Origin: Chthoniobacterales bacterium
GTDB lineage: Bacteria; Verrucomicrobiota; Verrucomicrobiia; Chthoniobacterales; UBA10450
Direction of reading: 5' to 3'
NCBI GenBank assembly: GCA_013697015.1
Contig: JACCXL010000228.1
Span: 1 to 5,144 of the forward strand
Length of the DNA: 5,144 nt
The notes beneath the pieces were generated by a model. That model ran no database searches, was not told the origin of the DNA, and was given only the letters and a program-made list of their open reading frames with translations. Positions within the stretch are counted from its first letter, which is position 1. Each line of letters opens with the position of its first letter. The position numbers were made by a program, and so were the translations under genes. Below are positions 1-5,144 of this stretch, piece by piece.

Positions 1-791
1 AGATCATGCAGTTCTTCGGTGACAAATATGGCGACACCGTGCGCGTCGTGCAGATCGGCGGAGAGCCTGGCGCGCTGAACGGCTATTCGATGGAACTTTG
101 CGGCGGCACGCATGTGCGCGACACCGGAGAGATCGGCTGGTTCAGAATCGTGAGCGAATCGGCGATCGCGGCTGGCGTTCGGCGAATCGAAGCCGTCGCA
201 GGCGATGAAGTGCTGAAATGGGCAGAGCAGGAAGCAGCACGACAGCAGGAGAAGTTTGAGATATTATCGCGGAAGAAATCTGGCATCGCCCGGCTCCCAG
301 ATTTCATGAACGGCGAGCACGCGTCGGCTGCAGTCGAGTCAATCGAAGCGCGCGCTGCGCATCTGAAGCAACTGGATGCGAAAGTTCACGAGTGGGAGAA
401 GCAGCAAGGAAAGGCAGCAGAAGCGGAGCTGCGCAGTCGCGCCACGACGATTGCCAATCAGCTGGTGGAGGCACATTCGGGGACAAGCTCGTGCATCACG
501 GAAATCCCGGACGCGGATGGTGCGTTGCTGCAGGCGGTCGCCGACGCATTAAAGACGAAGCTGAACGTGCCGATCCTTCTCGCCGGGACCACAGACGGTC
601 GCGTCGATCTCGTCGCAGCGGTTCCCAAAAATCTCACGTCGAAGGTTCGCGCGAATGAAATCATTCAGCAGATTGCTCTCATCGTCGGCGGCAAAGGCGG
701 TGGCCGAGCGGATAGCGCACGTGGCGCGGGCAAGGATGTCGGCAAAATTGGTGAAGCCCTGGAGCGTGCGCGGAAGTTGATCGCCAGCTGA
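1..791 (+). CDS. alaS: Alanyl-tRNA synthetase, C-terminal part (5' end outside window)
   Basis: This is the 3' part of the gene for the cytoplasmic enzyme that attaches alanine to tRNA-Ala. The reading frame is already open at position 3, so the true start lies upstream; the ATG at position 6 is an internal methionine. About 262 residues are visible, and the catalytic core and most of the editing domain are missing. Counting from that methionine, the second half of the editing (tRNA_SAD) domain is seen at about 1-66. It includes CGGTH (Cys32, His36), which supplies two of the zinc ligands, and the typical GVRRIEAVAG stretch at 57-66. A charged helical, coiled-coil-like linker runs from about 105 to 150. 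The C-terminal DHHA1 domain follows at about 165-258, with the glycine-rich GGKGGGRADSA at 228-238. The order and the C-terminal end match full-length bacterial AlaS, so nothing suggests truncation at the 3' end. The next gene converges on it. Confidence 0.97.
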   Translation, partial: IMQFFGDKYGDTVRVVQIGGEPGALNGYSMELCGGTHVRDTGEIGWFRIVSESAIAAGVRRIEAVAGDEVLKWAEQEAARQQEKFEILSRKKSGIARLPDFMNGEHASAAVESIEARAAHLKQLDAKVHEWEKQQGKAAEAELRSRATTIANQLVEAHSGTSSCITEIPDADGALLQAVADALKTKLNVPILLAGTTDGRVDLVAAVPKNLTSKVRANEIIQQIALIVGGKGGGRADSARGAGKDVGKIGEALERARKLIAS

Positions 792-880
792 ACCGCGGAG
801 GCGAAGACACGCGTGGGGTTACATCAACTTTCGGGGCCGATCGGCTCTCCTCGTCTCCGGTTCACTAAACAGTCGCTAAA
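792..880. other. Convergent intergenic gap, no clear terminator
   Basis: The gap is 89 bp, between the alaS stop and the stop of the opposing DUF3667 gene. It holds a 10-bp palindrome, GCCGATCGGC, at 836-845, but no stem-loop followed by a T-run on either strand. If transcription ends here, it is not by an obvious intrinsic terminator. Confidence 0.5.
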
Positions 881-1900
881 TCAAGGTATCGCGAGTGTGG
901 CAAAAAATGTCCCGGCCAGAGCGACCGCCAGCACGAAAACGTAAGCGAGGCCGCCAAGGAGAAACTTCACGATCGTCTTGAACCAACCTTGCCGGTAGAC
1001 GCGGCGAATCGAGAACAGGATTTGCGCGAGGGCGATCAGCGCGAGGAGCCAGCAAACGAGAACAGTTCGCTGCGGCGCCCAATGTTGCAGCGCGATGCCG
1101 GCCAGGCTGATGAGCACAATGGCAAGATACGTGAACGTGTGGATGTGGAGCGCGTAGACCAGATGATCAATGTAAAAAACGTGGCGGCGCAGGTAGAGGA
1201 CTTTCAAGACGAAGGCGAAGAGCGGAATCGCACACATCATCATGTAGGGAAGATTGCTCGCGAGCGTGACGACAAAGAGCCCGGCTTTCGTGCCATGCTC
1301 GCCGAGCTTCTCTTTCGCCTGCGCGTCGATCCATTTCCCAAACGGGTCGGTCGGCGGCGTATCGAACCGGAGCAGCGGTTTCGATTCTTTCGGCGGGAGT
1401 TTTGCCATCGCCTCGTCGAGCCTGACCTGGGCCTCGGGCGGCATCTTCGCCGGTTTGCTGTCATTCGGGATGTCGATGTGCAGTTGACTCGCGCCGAACT
1501 TGGTCGCGAGGAAAAATAGGATACTGACGAGGAGGTAGAGGCGCAGGGGGTGCAGATAGCTGACCCGGCGACCCGCCACAAATTGATTCGTTAGGCGCCA
1601 GGGCTGCGTGAGGAGAAGACCGATCGTGGCGAAGAATTTCGAGTCCCAGTTCAGAAACGAATCGAGCACATCGCGCAACACGTGTCCGAACGAACGGCGA
1701 TAATCGACCGCCGGCTGACCGCACTGCGCGCAGTAGTGCCCGGTCAGCGGTGTGCCGCAATTCTCGCAATTGGTGAATGGCAGCGGCGGAGGCGCGCTGG
1801 TCTTTTTCCGACGGAACCAGCGCCGTTTCTTCACCCTTCCCTGCTCGAAAGCGGAAACGGCCGCATCACCAACGATGAATTGCGCCGCTTCTTCGTCCAT
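881..1900 (-). CDS. DUF3667-type zinc-ribbon membrane protein, function unknown
   Basis: The protein has about 339 residues and resembles the DUF3667 family, whose biochemical role is not known. From the ATG at 1900, a basic, proline-rich N-terminus (KKRRWFRRKK, then APPPLP) precedes a zinc ribbon of two CxxC pairs (Cys45/48 and Cys57/60, CENCG...CAQCG). Next comes a family-like segment at about 73-118 (FLNWDSKFFATI, QPWRL, GRRVSYLHPLRLY). The first membrane helix is at about 118-136, and a polar, proline-rich loop of about 65 residues follows. Four more hydrophobic segments lie at about 207-237, 241-271, 278-298 and 310-337. An in-frame ATG at 1951 would add 17 residues and overlap yebC by 35 bp. 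A GAGGA sits close before that ATG, but it lies inside yebC coding sequence. The 1900 start lies 16 bp after the yebC stop with AAAGG about 12 nt upstream, so I prefer it, without certainty. The spacing suggests co-transcription with yebC. Confidence 0.85.
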   Translation of the reverse strand: MDEEAAQFIVGDAAVSAFEQGRVKKRRWFRRKKTSAPPPLPFTNCENCGTPLTGHYCAQCGQPAVDYRRSFGHVLRDVLDSFLNWDSKFFATIGLLLTQPWRLTNQFVAGRRVSYLHPLRLYLLVSILFFLATKFGASQLHIDIPNDSKPAKMPPEAQVRLDEAMAKLPPKESKPLLRFDTPPTDPFGKWIDAQAKEKLGEHGTKAGLFVVTLASNLPYMMMCAIPLFAFVLKVLYLRRHVFYIDHLVYALHIHTFTYLAIVLISLAGIALQHWAPQRTVLVCWLLALIALAQILFSIRRVYRQGWFKTIVKFLLGGLAYVFVLAVALAGTFFATLAIP

Positions 1901-1916
1901 TCGGTCGATCTGGCCT

Positions 1917-2651
1917 TTACTTAATTGCCGCCCAGACCCGATGCACATCATCGTGGTCCTCGAGCGTCTGTAAAAATTCGCCTACTTCGGCGCGGTGCTC
2001 CTCGTTCAGTGCCGGAAAATTTTTAGCCGTATAGCCCAGCTCGCTCGTGACCACGCTCCATCCTTTAGTCGAAAGCCATTGCGAGACCATGTGCAGATCG
2101 GTTCGTTGCGTAATGAACCGCGCGCCCGCTGCATTCTCTGGAATGTCATCGTTCGCGCGATGGGAGAGAAGCTCGACATCTTGCGCGCCCGCTTCGATCG
2201 CGGCGGCTTCGATATCGGTCTTCAGATCGACGTGATGCGCCTCGACGAGCCCGACGTGATCGAAGAGAAATTTGTTGCTGCCGGGCGCTCCGAGCTGTCC
2301 GGCTTTTTTGAAGAGCACGCGGATCTCCGGAGCCGTGCGGTTGGTATTATCGGTCAGCACCTCGACGATCAGCGGCACCTTGTGCGGCGCGTAGCCCTCG
2401 AAAACGACATGCTCCAGCGCGAGCTTCTCATCGCCGATTCCCGCGCCTTTCTTGATCGCTCGCTCGATCACGTCGCGCGTGACGCTCGCCTTACGCCCCT
2501 TTTCCACGGCGGCGGCGAGTCGCGCGTTTCCGGCCGGTTCCGCACCGCCCATTTTCGCAGCCACCATGATTTCTTTCACCAGCTTGCCCACGAGCTGGCC
2601 CTTCTTCAGACCGGCAACTTCGCGTTTGGCATGAAGCCACTGTCGACCCAT
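1917..2651 (-). CDS. YebC/PmpR family protein (YeeN-like branch)
   Basis: This is a complete 244-residue protein, the usual size for the YebC/PmpR/TACO1 family. These are cytoplasmic proteins long annotated as transcriptional regulators; several members are now linked to translation, including relief of ribosome stalling at proline-rich stretches. The N-terminus MGRQWLHAKR matches the YeeN-like branch rather than the AGHSKW form of classical YebC. Family landmarks in order are KLVKEIMVAAKMGG (23-36), VTRDVIERAIKKGAG (57-71), VFEGYAPHKVPLIVEVLTDN (83-102) followed by TNRT, the GSNKFLFDHVG segment (124-134), and the acidic C-terminal signature LEDHDDVHRVWAAI (230-243). The ATG fits the family's N-terminus exactly, but no clear Shine-Dalgarno sequence precedes it. 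It lies between the small membrane protein gene (51 bp upstream) and the DUF3667 gene (just downstream), all on the same strand. I cannot tell from sequence whether it acts on DNA or on ribosomes. Confidence 0.95.
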   Translation of the reverse strand: MGRQWLHAKREVAGLKKGQLVGKLVKEIMVAAKMGGAEPAGNARLAAAVEKGRKASVTRDVIERAIKKGAGIGDEKLALEHVVFEGYAPHKVPLIVEVLTDNTNRTAPEIRVLFKKAGQLGAPGSNKFLFDHVGLVEAHHVDLKTDIEAAAIEAGAQDVELLSHRANDDIPENAAGARFITQRTDLHMVSQWLSTKGWSVVTSELGYTAKNFPALNEEHRAEVGEFLQTLEDHDDVHRVWAAIK

Positions 2652-2702
2652 GCAGAGGGTGTAGCAGGCGACTGTCGCGGGGACAAGTGCGCCCCGGCGC
2701 CG

Positions 2703-2915
2703 CTATTGACGAAAACAAAAAAGAGACGCGGTTAACGCCGCGCCGATGCCAAACATAATCAAGGTGTCGGCGATGAAGTAGGGATAGGCCATCAGCGCAA
2801 AGCCGATGAACATAGGCGTCCATCGCTGCAGCCGTTTCCCATAAACGAAGGCGATGAAACCGACTGATCCGAAGACGAGTCCGCCGAGGAGGTTTGCCGC
2901 GCCGAGCTCGGGCAT
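2703..2915 (-). CDS. Small (70-residue) hydrophobic membrane protein, unknown function
   Basis: A short but convincing gene. It starts with an ATG preceded by a strong Shine-Dalgarno sequence (GGAGAGGA on the minus strand, 4 nt from the start). The product is almost entirely hydrophobic, with segments at about 7-25 (LLGGLVFGSVGFIAFVYG), 33-49 (TPMFIGFALMAYPYFIA) and 51-68, so it should span the inner membrane two or three times. A basic turn (GKRLQR, 26-31) separates the first two. The pattern of FGSVGF, YGK and the MAYPYF motif reminds me of short proteins in Verrucomicrobiota-like genomes that are loosely labelled amino acid transport protein. I regard that label as unproven, since 70 residues is too small for a transporter on its own. 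It is first in the possible minus-strand unit with yebC and is divergent to a genuine amino acid permease gene. Confidence 0.8.
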   Translation of the reverse strand: MPELGAANLLGGLVFGSVGFIAFVYGKRLQRWTPMFIGFALMAYPYFIADTLIMFGIGAALTASLFCFRQ

Positions 2916-2919
2916 AGCT

Positions 2920-2927
2920 TCCTCTCC
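2920..2927 (-). promoter_or_regulatory. Strong ribosome binding site of the 70-residue membrane protein
   Basis: On the minus strand this reads GGAGAGGA, ending 4 nt before the ATG at 2915; its GGAG core is 8 nt from the start. It is the best Shine-Dalgarno match in the window. It is the main reason for calling this small frame a real gene. Confidence 0.75.
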
Positions 2928-2973
2928 AGCTTAATGTGGGCCATCGAGGCGGATGCGCGCACCGCCACGCAAA

Positions 2974-3018
2974 AACAAAGCGTTGACCTGCCGGGCACGC
3001 CGCTGTCACGCTTTTGTT
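2974..3018. repeat. Imperfect inverted repeat in the divergent intergenic region
   Basis: The left arm AACAAAGCGTTGAC (2974-2987) is matched by the reverse complement of the right arm, AACAAAAGCGTGAC (3005-3018). They differ by one inserted base in each arm, and the GC-rich centre is 17 bp. It lies 58 bp before the start of the minus-strand membrane protein gene and 45 bp before the permease start. It could be an operator for a regulator of either or both genes, or a hairpin in a leader RNA. TTGACC at 2983-2988 overlaps the left arm and looks like a -35 box, but the base run 17 bp further on (TCACGC) is a poor -10, so I do not call a promoter. Confidence 0.4.
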
Positions 3019-3063
3019 CCCGCGGGCGACGCTCAAGCGCCGGTCGTTTTTCGAAGAAAAAGC

Positions 3064-4671
3064 GTGGCCTCAAAACTTTTCAGGAAAAAAAGTCCCGAGC
3101 ATCTGATTCGCGAATCAGAAGCGCCCGAGCGTTTGATGAAGCGCTCGTTAAAAGCGTTCGACGTGACGTGTCTAGGTATCGGCGCCATCATCGGAGCAGG
3201 AATCTTCGCCCTCGCGGGCACGGCAGCCGCTGGCGAGCAGGTCGCCAATTCCTCCATCTGGAAGACTCCGGTGCTGAATTACATTCAGTCGATTCTGGCG
3301 CATTCGGAGGTGATCATGGGCCGGCCCGCGGCAGGACCCGCCGTGGTCATCTCGTTTGTAATCGCGGCCGTTGCCTGCGGTTTCGCGGCGCTTTGCTACG
3401 CGGAGCTGGCGTCGATGATTCCAGTTTCGGGTTCGGCATACACTTATTCGTACGCGACTCTCGGTGAGATTATCGCGTGGATCATCGGCTGGGATTTGAT
3501 TCTCGAATACGCCGTTGGAAATATGGCGGTTGCAGTCGGTTGGTCGGGTTATTTCGTCACGCTCTGTGGCAGTTTGTTCGGATTAAAATTCCCGCTATGG
3601 GCAGTTTCGGACTCAGGCACGGCCGCGACCATTGTCGCCAAAGGTGGTGATGCGCTGCGGGATTTTTCGTCTACGACACTTCCAGTCATCGCTGGACATC
3701 CATTTGCCGTGAACTTGCCCGCGTTCCTCATCGTGGCGGCAGTGACGATTCTCTTAATCTACGGCATTCGGGAAAGCGCGAAGACCAACACGACGATTGT
3801 TTTGATCAAAGTGGCGGTCGTTGTTTTCTTTATCGCCTTCGGTTCGTTCATGGTTCATCCGACGAACTGGCATCCTTTCATGCCCTCCGGTTTTGGCGGG
3901 GTGATGAGCGGGGCCGCAATCGTGTTTTTTGCATTCATCGGGTTCGATGCCGTCTCGACGACGGCGGAAGAAACGCGCAATCCGCAGCGCGATCTTCCCA
4001 TCGGCATGTTCACCAGTCTCGCGATTTGCACGGTTCTCTACGTCCTCATGTCCGGGGTGCTGACCGGCATCAAAAAATACACCGTCTATCTTGGCGACTC
4101 CGCGGCGGTGGCGACGGCCTTCGCGAGCAAGCCGTGGGCGCAAGCGCTGGTCAGTGCCGGCGCGCTCGCAGGATTAACCTCGGTGCTTCTCGTCTTTCAA
4201 CTCGGACAGCCGCGCATTTTCATGGCGATGGCACGTGACGGGCTCCTGCCCCGGTATTTTGCGCGAATTCACCCACGTTTTCGCACGCCTTACATCACCA
4301 CCATCTGGACCGGCGTGATCGTCGGCGGGGTCGCCATGATCACGGACATCGGTTCGCTTTCCGACCTAACGAATATCGGAACGCTCTTTGCTTTCGCACT
4401 CGTTTGTCTGGGAGTGCTCGTGCTGCGGCGCACCGATCCTACTCGTCGCCGGCCGTTTCGTGTGCCCATGGTCCCGCTCTTTCCAATTCTCGGCGTATTG
4501 CTCTGCGCAGCCTTGATGCTCAGCCTGCCGATCGAAACATGGTTGCGTTTCTTCGTCTGGCTCGGCGTCGGCTTGCTCATCTATTTCCTTTACAGCGTCC
4601 GTCACAGCCGCTTGCGGCAGGGCATCGATTCGGGTGAGACGGAAAACACGCTCCCGCCAATTCGTCCGTGA
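3064..4671 (+). CDS. APC-superfamily amino acid permease (CAT/YfnA-like)
   Basis: An inner-membrane transporter of 535 residues with the LeuT-type APC fold, closest in appearance to bacterial cationic-amino-acid-transporter relatives (YfnA, ApcT). Helix 1 carries the unwound substrate motif GAIIGAGIF (40-48). Helix 6 carries FFAFIGFDAVST (288-299), followed by AEETRNPQRDLP. A lysine in helix 5 (LIK, about Lys249) sits where ApcT-type proteins place a lysine instead of the second sodium ion, which suggests proton coupling; this is inference from the family. About twelve helices can be placed. The outer loops at 57-91 and about 168-214 are long. The frame is open from an ATG at 2953, but residues coded before 3064 are Arg/Ala-rich and unlike the family. 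A GTG at 3064 gives MASKLFRKKSPEHLI, the normal family N-terminus, so I chose it; only a weak GAAG-type ribosome site precedes it. The substrate cannot be read from sequence. Confidence 0.93.
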   Translation: MASKLFRKKSPEHLIRESEAPERLMKRSLKAFDVTCLGIGAIIGAGIFALAGTAAAGEQVANSSIWKTPVLNYIQSILAHSEVIMGRPAAGPAVVISFVIAAVACGFAALCYAELASMIPVSGSAYTYSYATLGEIIAWIIGWDLILEYAVGNMAVAVGWSGYFVTLCGSLFGLKFPLWAVSDSGTAATIVAKGGDALRDFSSTTLPVIAGHPFAVNLPAFLIVAAVTILLIYGIRESAKTNTTIVLIKVAVVVFFIAFGSFMVHPTNWHPFMPSGFGGVMSGAAIVFFAFIGFDAVSTTAEETRNPQRDLPIGMFTSLAICTVLYVLMSGVLTGIKKYTVYLGDSAAVATAFASKPWAQALVSAGALAGLTSVLLVFQLGQPRIFMAMARDGLLPRYFARIHPRFRTPYITTIWTGVIVGGVAMITDIGSLSDLTNIGTLFAFALVCLGVLVLRRTDPTRRRPFRVPMVPLFPILGVLLCAALMLSLPIETWLRFFVWLGVGLLIYFLYSVRHSRLRQGIDSGETENTLPPIRP

Positions 4672-4806
4672 TCAAGACGTGGGCGCCTCGGCGAGTATCG
4701 CAGCGATGACGTGCGAATATCCCGCGGCGGACGCAAGTTGGGACGGAACTGGACAGCAAAACGGCCTCGTCTCCGAGGCCGTTCCTACCCGCGGTTTTAC
4801 CTTCGT
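4672..4806. other. Convergent intergenic gap between permease and DUF5069 gene
   Basis: The gap is 135 bp. Its only strong structure is the hairpin at 4760-4783, listed separately. The first 85 bases hold small 4-bp inverted repeats (for example GCGAGTATCGC) that are too short to call. No small gene with a ribosome site is visible. Confidence 0.6.
4757..4783 (-). terminator. Likely intrinsic terminator of the DUF5069 gene
   Basis: The hairpin is a perfect 10-bp stem, AACGGCCTCG (4760-4769) with CGAGGCCGTT (4774-4783), closed by a four-base loop. On the minus strand it begins 23 bp after the DUF5069 stop and runs into TTTT then GCTG, a short T-run. On the plus strand it lies about 90 bp past the permease stop and is followed by CCTACCC, so it fits the minus-strand gene better. 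A T-run this short makes it a moderate rather than textbook terminator, and it could instead be a copy of a dispersed palindromic repeat. Confidence 0.6.
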
Positions 4807-5144
4807 TTACGCCATCGCCCCGACAGCGGCGTAGCTCGCCTTGTCATCGACATCGAGCCACCCGAACAGCGTCGTCTTCGCAGGATCCAGCCCATGCGGT
4901 TTCACCTGTTCGGCAAACCAGTCGCGTTTCTCCGGATCATTGTGTGGATTCACCTCCAGCATGCTGTCACTCCATGCTTTCACCTCGTCCGCGCTCTTCT
5001 TTTCTCCGTGCTGATCCAACCATTTCGCCATCTCTTCGTCGCTCGCGCCGCGCTCAATTTCCGCTTTGAAATCGTCGCCCTTAATGCCTTTGAAGCCGAA
5101 CAGCATGTTGTCGAGTGGGCAGTCGAAATGGTATTCGCCGATGT
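4807..5144 (-). CDS. DUF5069 family protein, C-terminal part (5' end outside window)
   Basis: The frame stays open from the stop at 4807 through the right edge, so the start is not in the window. The ATG at 5106 is internal, because the codons before it read IGEYHFDCPLDN, a stretch conserved in DUF5069 proteins (GEYH...CPLD). About 111 residues are visible. After the CPLD motif come LFGFKGIKGDDFKAEI, a segment typical of short helical proteins (GASDEEMAKWLDQHG), and a C-terminal half with NPHNDPEKRDWF and LFGWLDVDD. There is no signal peptide or membrane segment in the visible part, and the composition is soluble and acidic, so it is probably cytoplasmic. The family has no established function that I know of; I do not assign one. 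It is transcribed towards the permease and probably ends at the hairpin just downstream. Confidence 0.88.
   Translation of the reverse strand, partial: IGEYHFDCPLDNMLFGFKGIKGDDFKAEIERGASDEEMAKWLDQHGEKKSADEVKAWSDSMLEVNPHNDPEKRDWFAEQVKPHGLDPAKTTLFGWLDVDDKASYAAVGAMA

Noticed and set aside
849..859. CCTCGTCTCCG shared with the hairpin at 4765-4775, both in convergent gaps
   Set aside because: An 11-base match between two places in a 5-kb window is expected by chance, and the copy at 849 lacks the second arm of the hairpin.
989..1519. Open frame of 176 codons on the plus strand, opposite the DUF3667 gene
   Set aside because: Its composition is dominated by Arg and Glu, with no domain and no ribosome site; it mirrors codons of the real minus-strand gene.
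2652..2702. GC-rich spacer before yebC with GCGACAGTCGC
   Set aside because: The 4-bp stem is too short and lacks a T-run, so it is not called as a terminator or attenuator.
1995..2735. Open frame of 246 codons on the plus strand, opposite yebC
   Set aside because: It is antisense to a clear YebC-family gene, has no recognisable domain and is Arg/His/Leu-rich as expected for a shadow frame of high-G+C coding sequence.
2983..3011. Possible sigma-70 promoter (TTGACC with 17-bp spacing) for the permease
   Set aside because: The -10 position reads TCACGC, which is a poor match, and the -35 overlaps the inverted repeat arm; there is not enough to call it.
3047..3061. TTTTTC-GAA-GAAAAA mini-hairpin just before the permease GTG
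   Set aside because: A six-pair, A/T-rich stem with a three-base loop is weak and easily arises by chance in such a run; there is no evidence of function.
2934..3467. Open frame of 177 codons on the plus strand, overlapping the permease start
   Set aside because: It runs in a different frame through the conserved first helices of the permease and is an Arg/Ser/Gly-rich shadow.
1..5144. Search for a novel defence, mobile or CRISPR system
   Set aside because: No direct-repeat arrays, transposase, integrase, nuclease or toxin-antitoxin features were seen; all coding space is explained by housekeeping or common families.

Overview
The window (about 58% G+C by eye, densely coded) looks like ordinary bacterial chromosome. 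The best taxonomic guess is a soil- or freshwater-type Verrucomicrobiota, possibly near Chthoniobacterales. This rests only on the co-occurrence of a DUF5069 gene, a DUF3667 gene, a YeeN-like YebC protein and a roughly 70-residue membrane protein of a type I associate with that phylum. It is an inference, not something the sequence proves.

Layout. Positions 1-791 (+) hold the 3' end of alaS, the alanyl-tRNA synthetase gene. A short convergent gap follows at 792-880. Three minus-strand genes come next, read from right to left: a 70-residue membrane protein (2703-2915), a YebC/PmpR-family protein (1917-2651) and a DUF3667 zinc-ribbon membrane protein (881-1900, or to 1951 from an alternative start). 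They are spaced 51 bp apart and then 16 bp (or overlapping), so they may form one transcription unit. A divergent gap of about 148 bp (2916-3063) carries an imperfect inverted repeat and leads into a plus-strand APC-superfamily amino acid permease (3064-4671, probable GTG start). A convergent gap (4672-4806) contains a perfect 10-bp-stem hairpin, which fits a terminator for the last gene. That gene encodes a DUF5069 protein on the minus strand and runs off the right edge.

How the genes relate. AlaS and YebC both act in translation: one charges tRNA, and the other belongs to a family linked to ribosome function and proline-stretch stalling, besides older regulator annotations. The permease imports or exchanges amino acids. 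Nothing ties the five complete or partial loci into a single dedicated pathway. I found no mobile element, CRISPR array, tRNA, rRNA, phage gene or defence system. The points worth checking are small: the two inverted repeats, the YebC/polyproline neighbour idea, the tiny membrane protein and two start-site choices.
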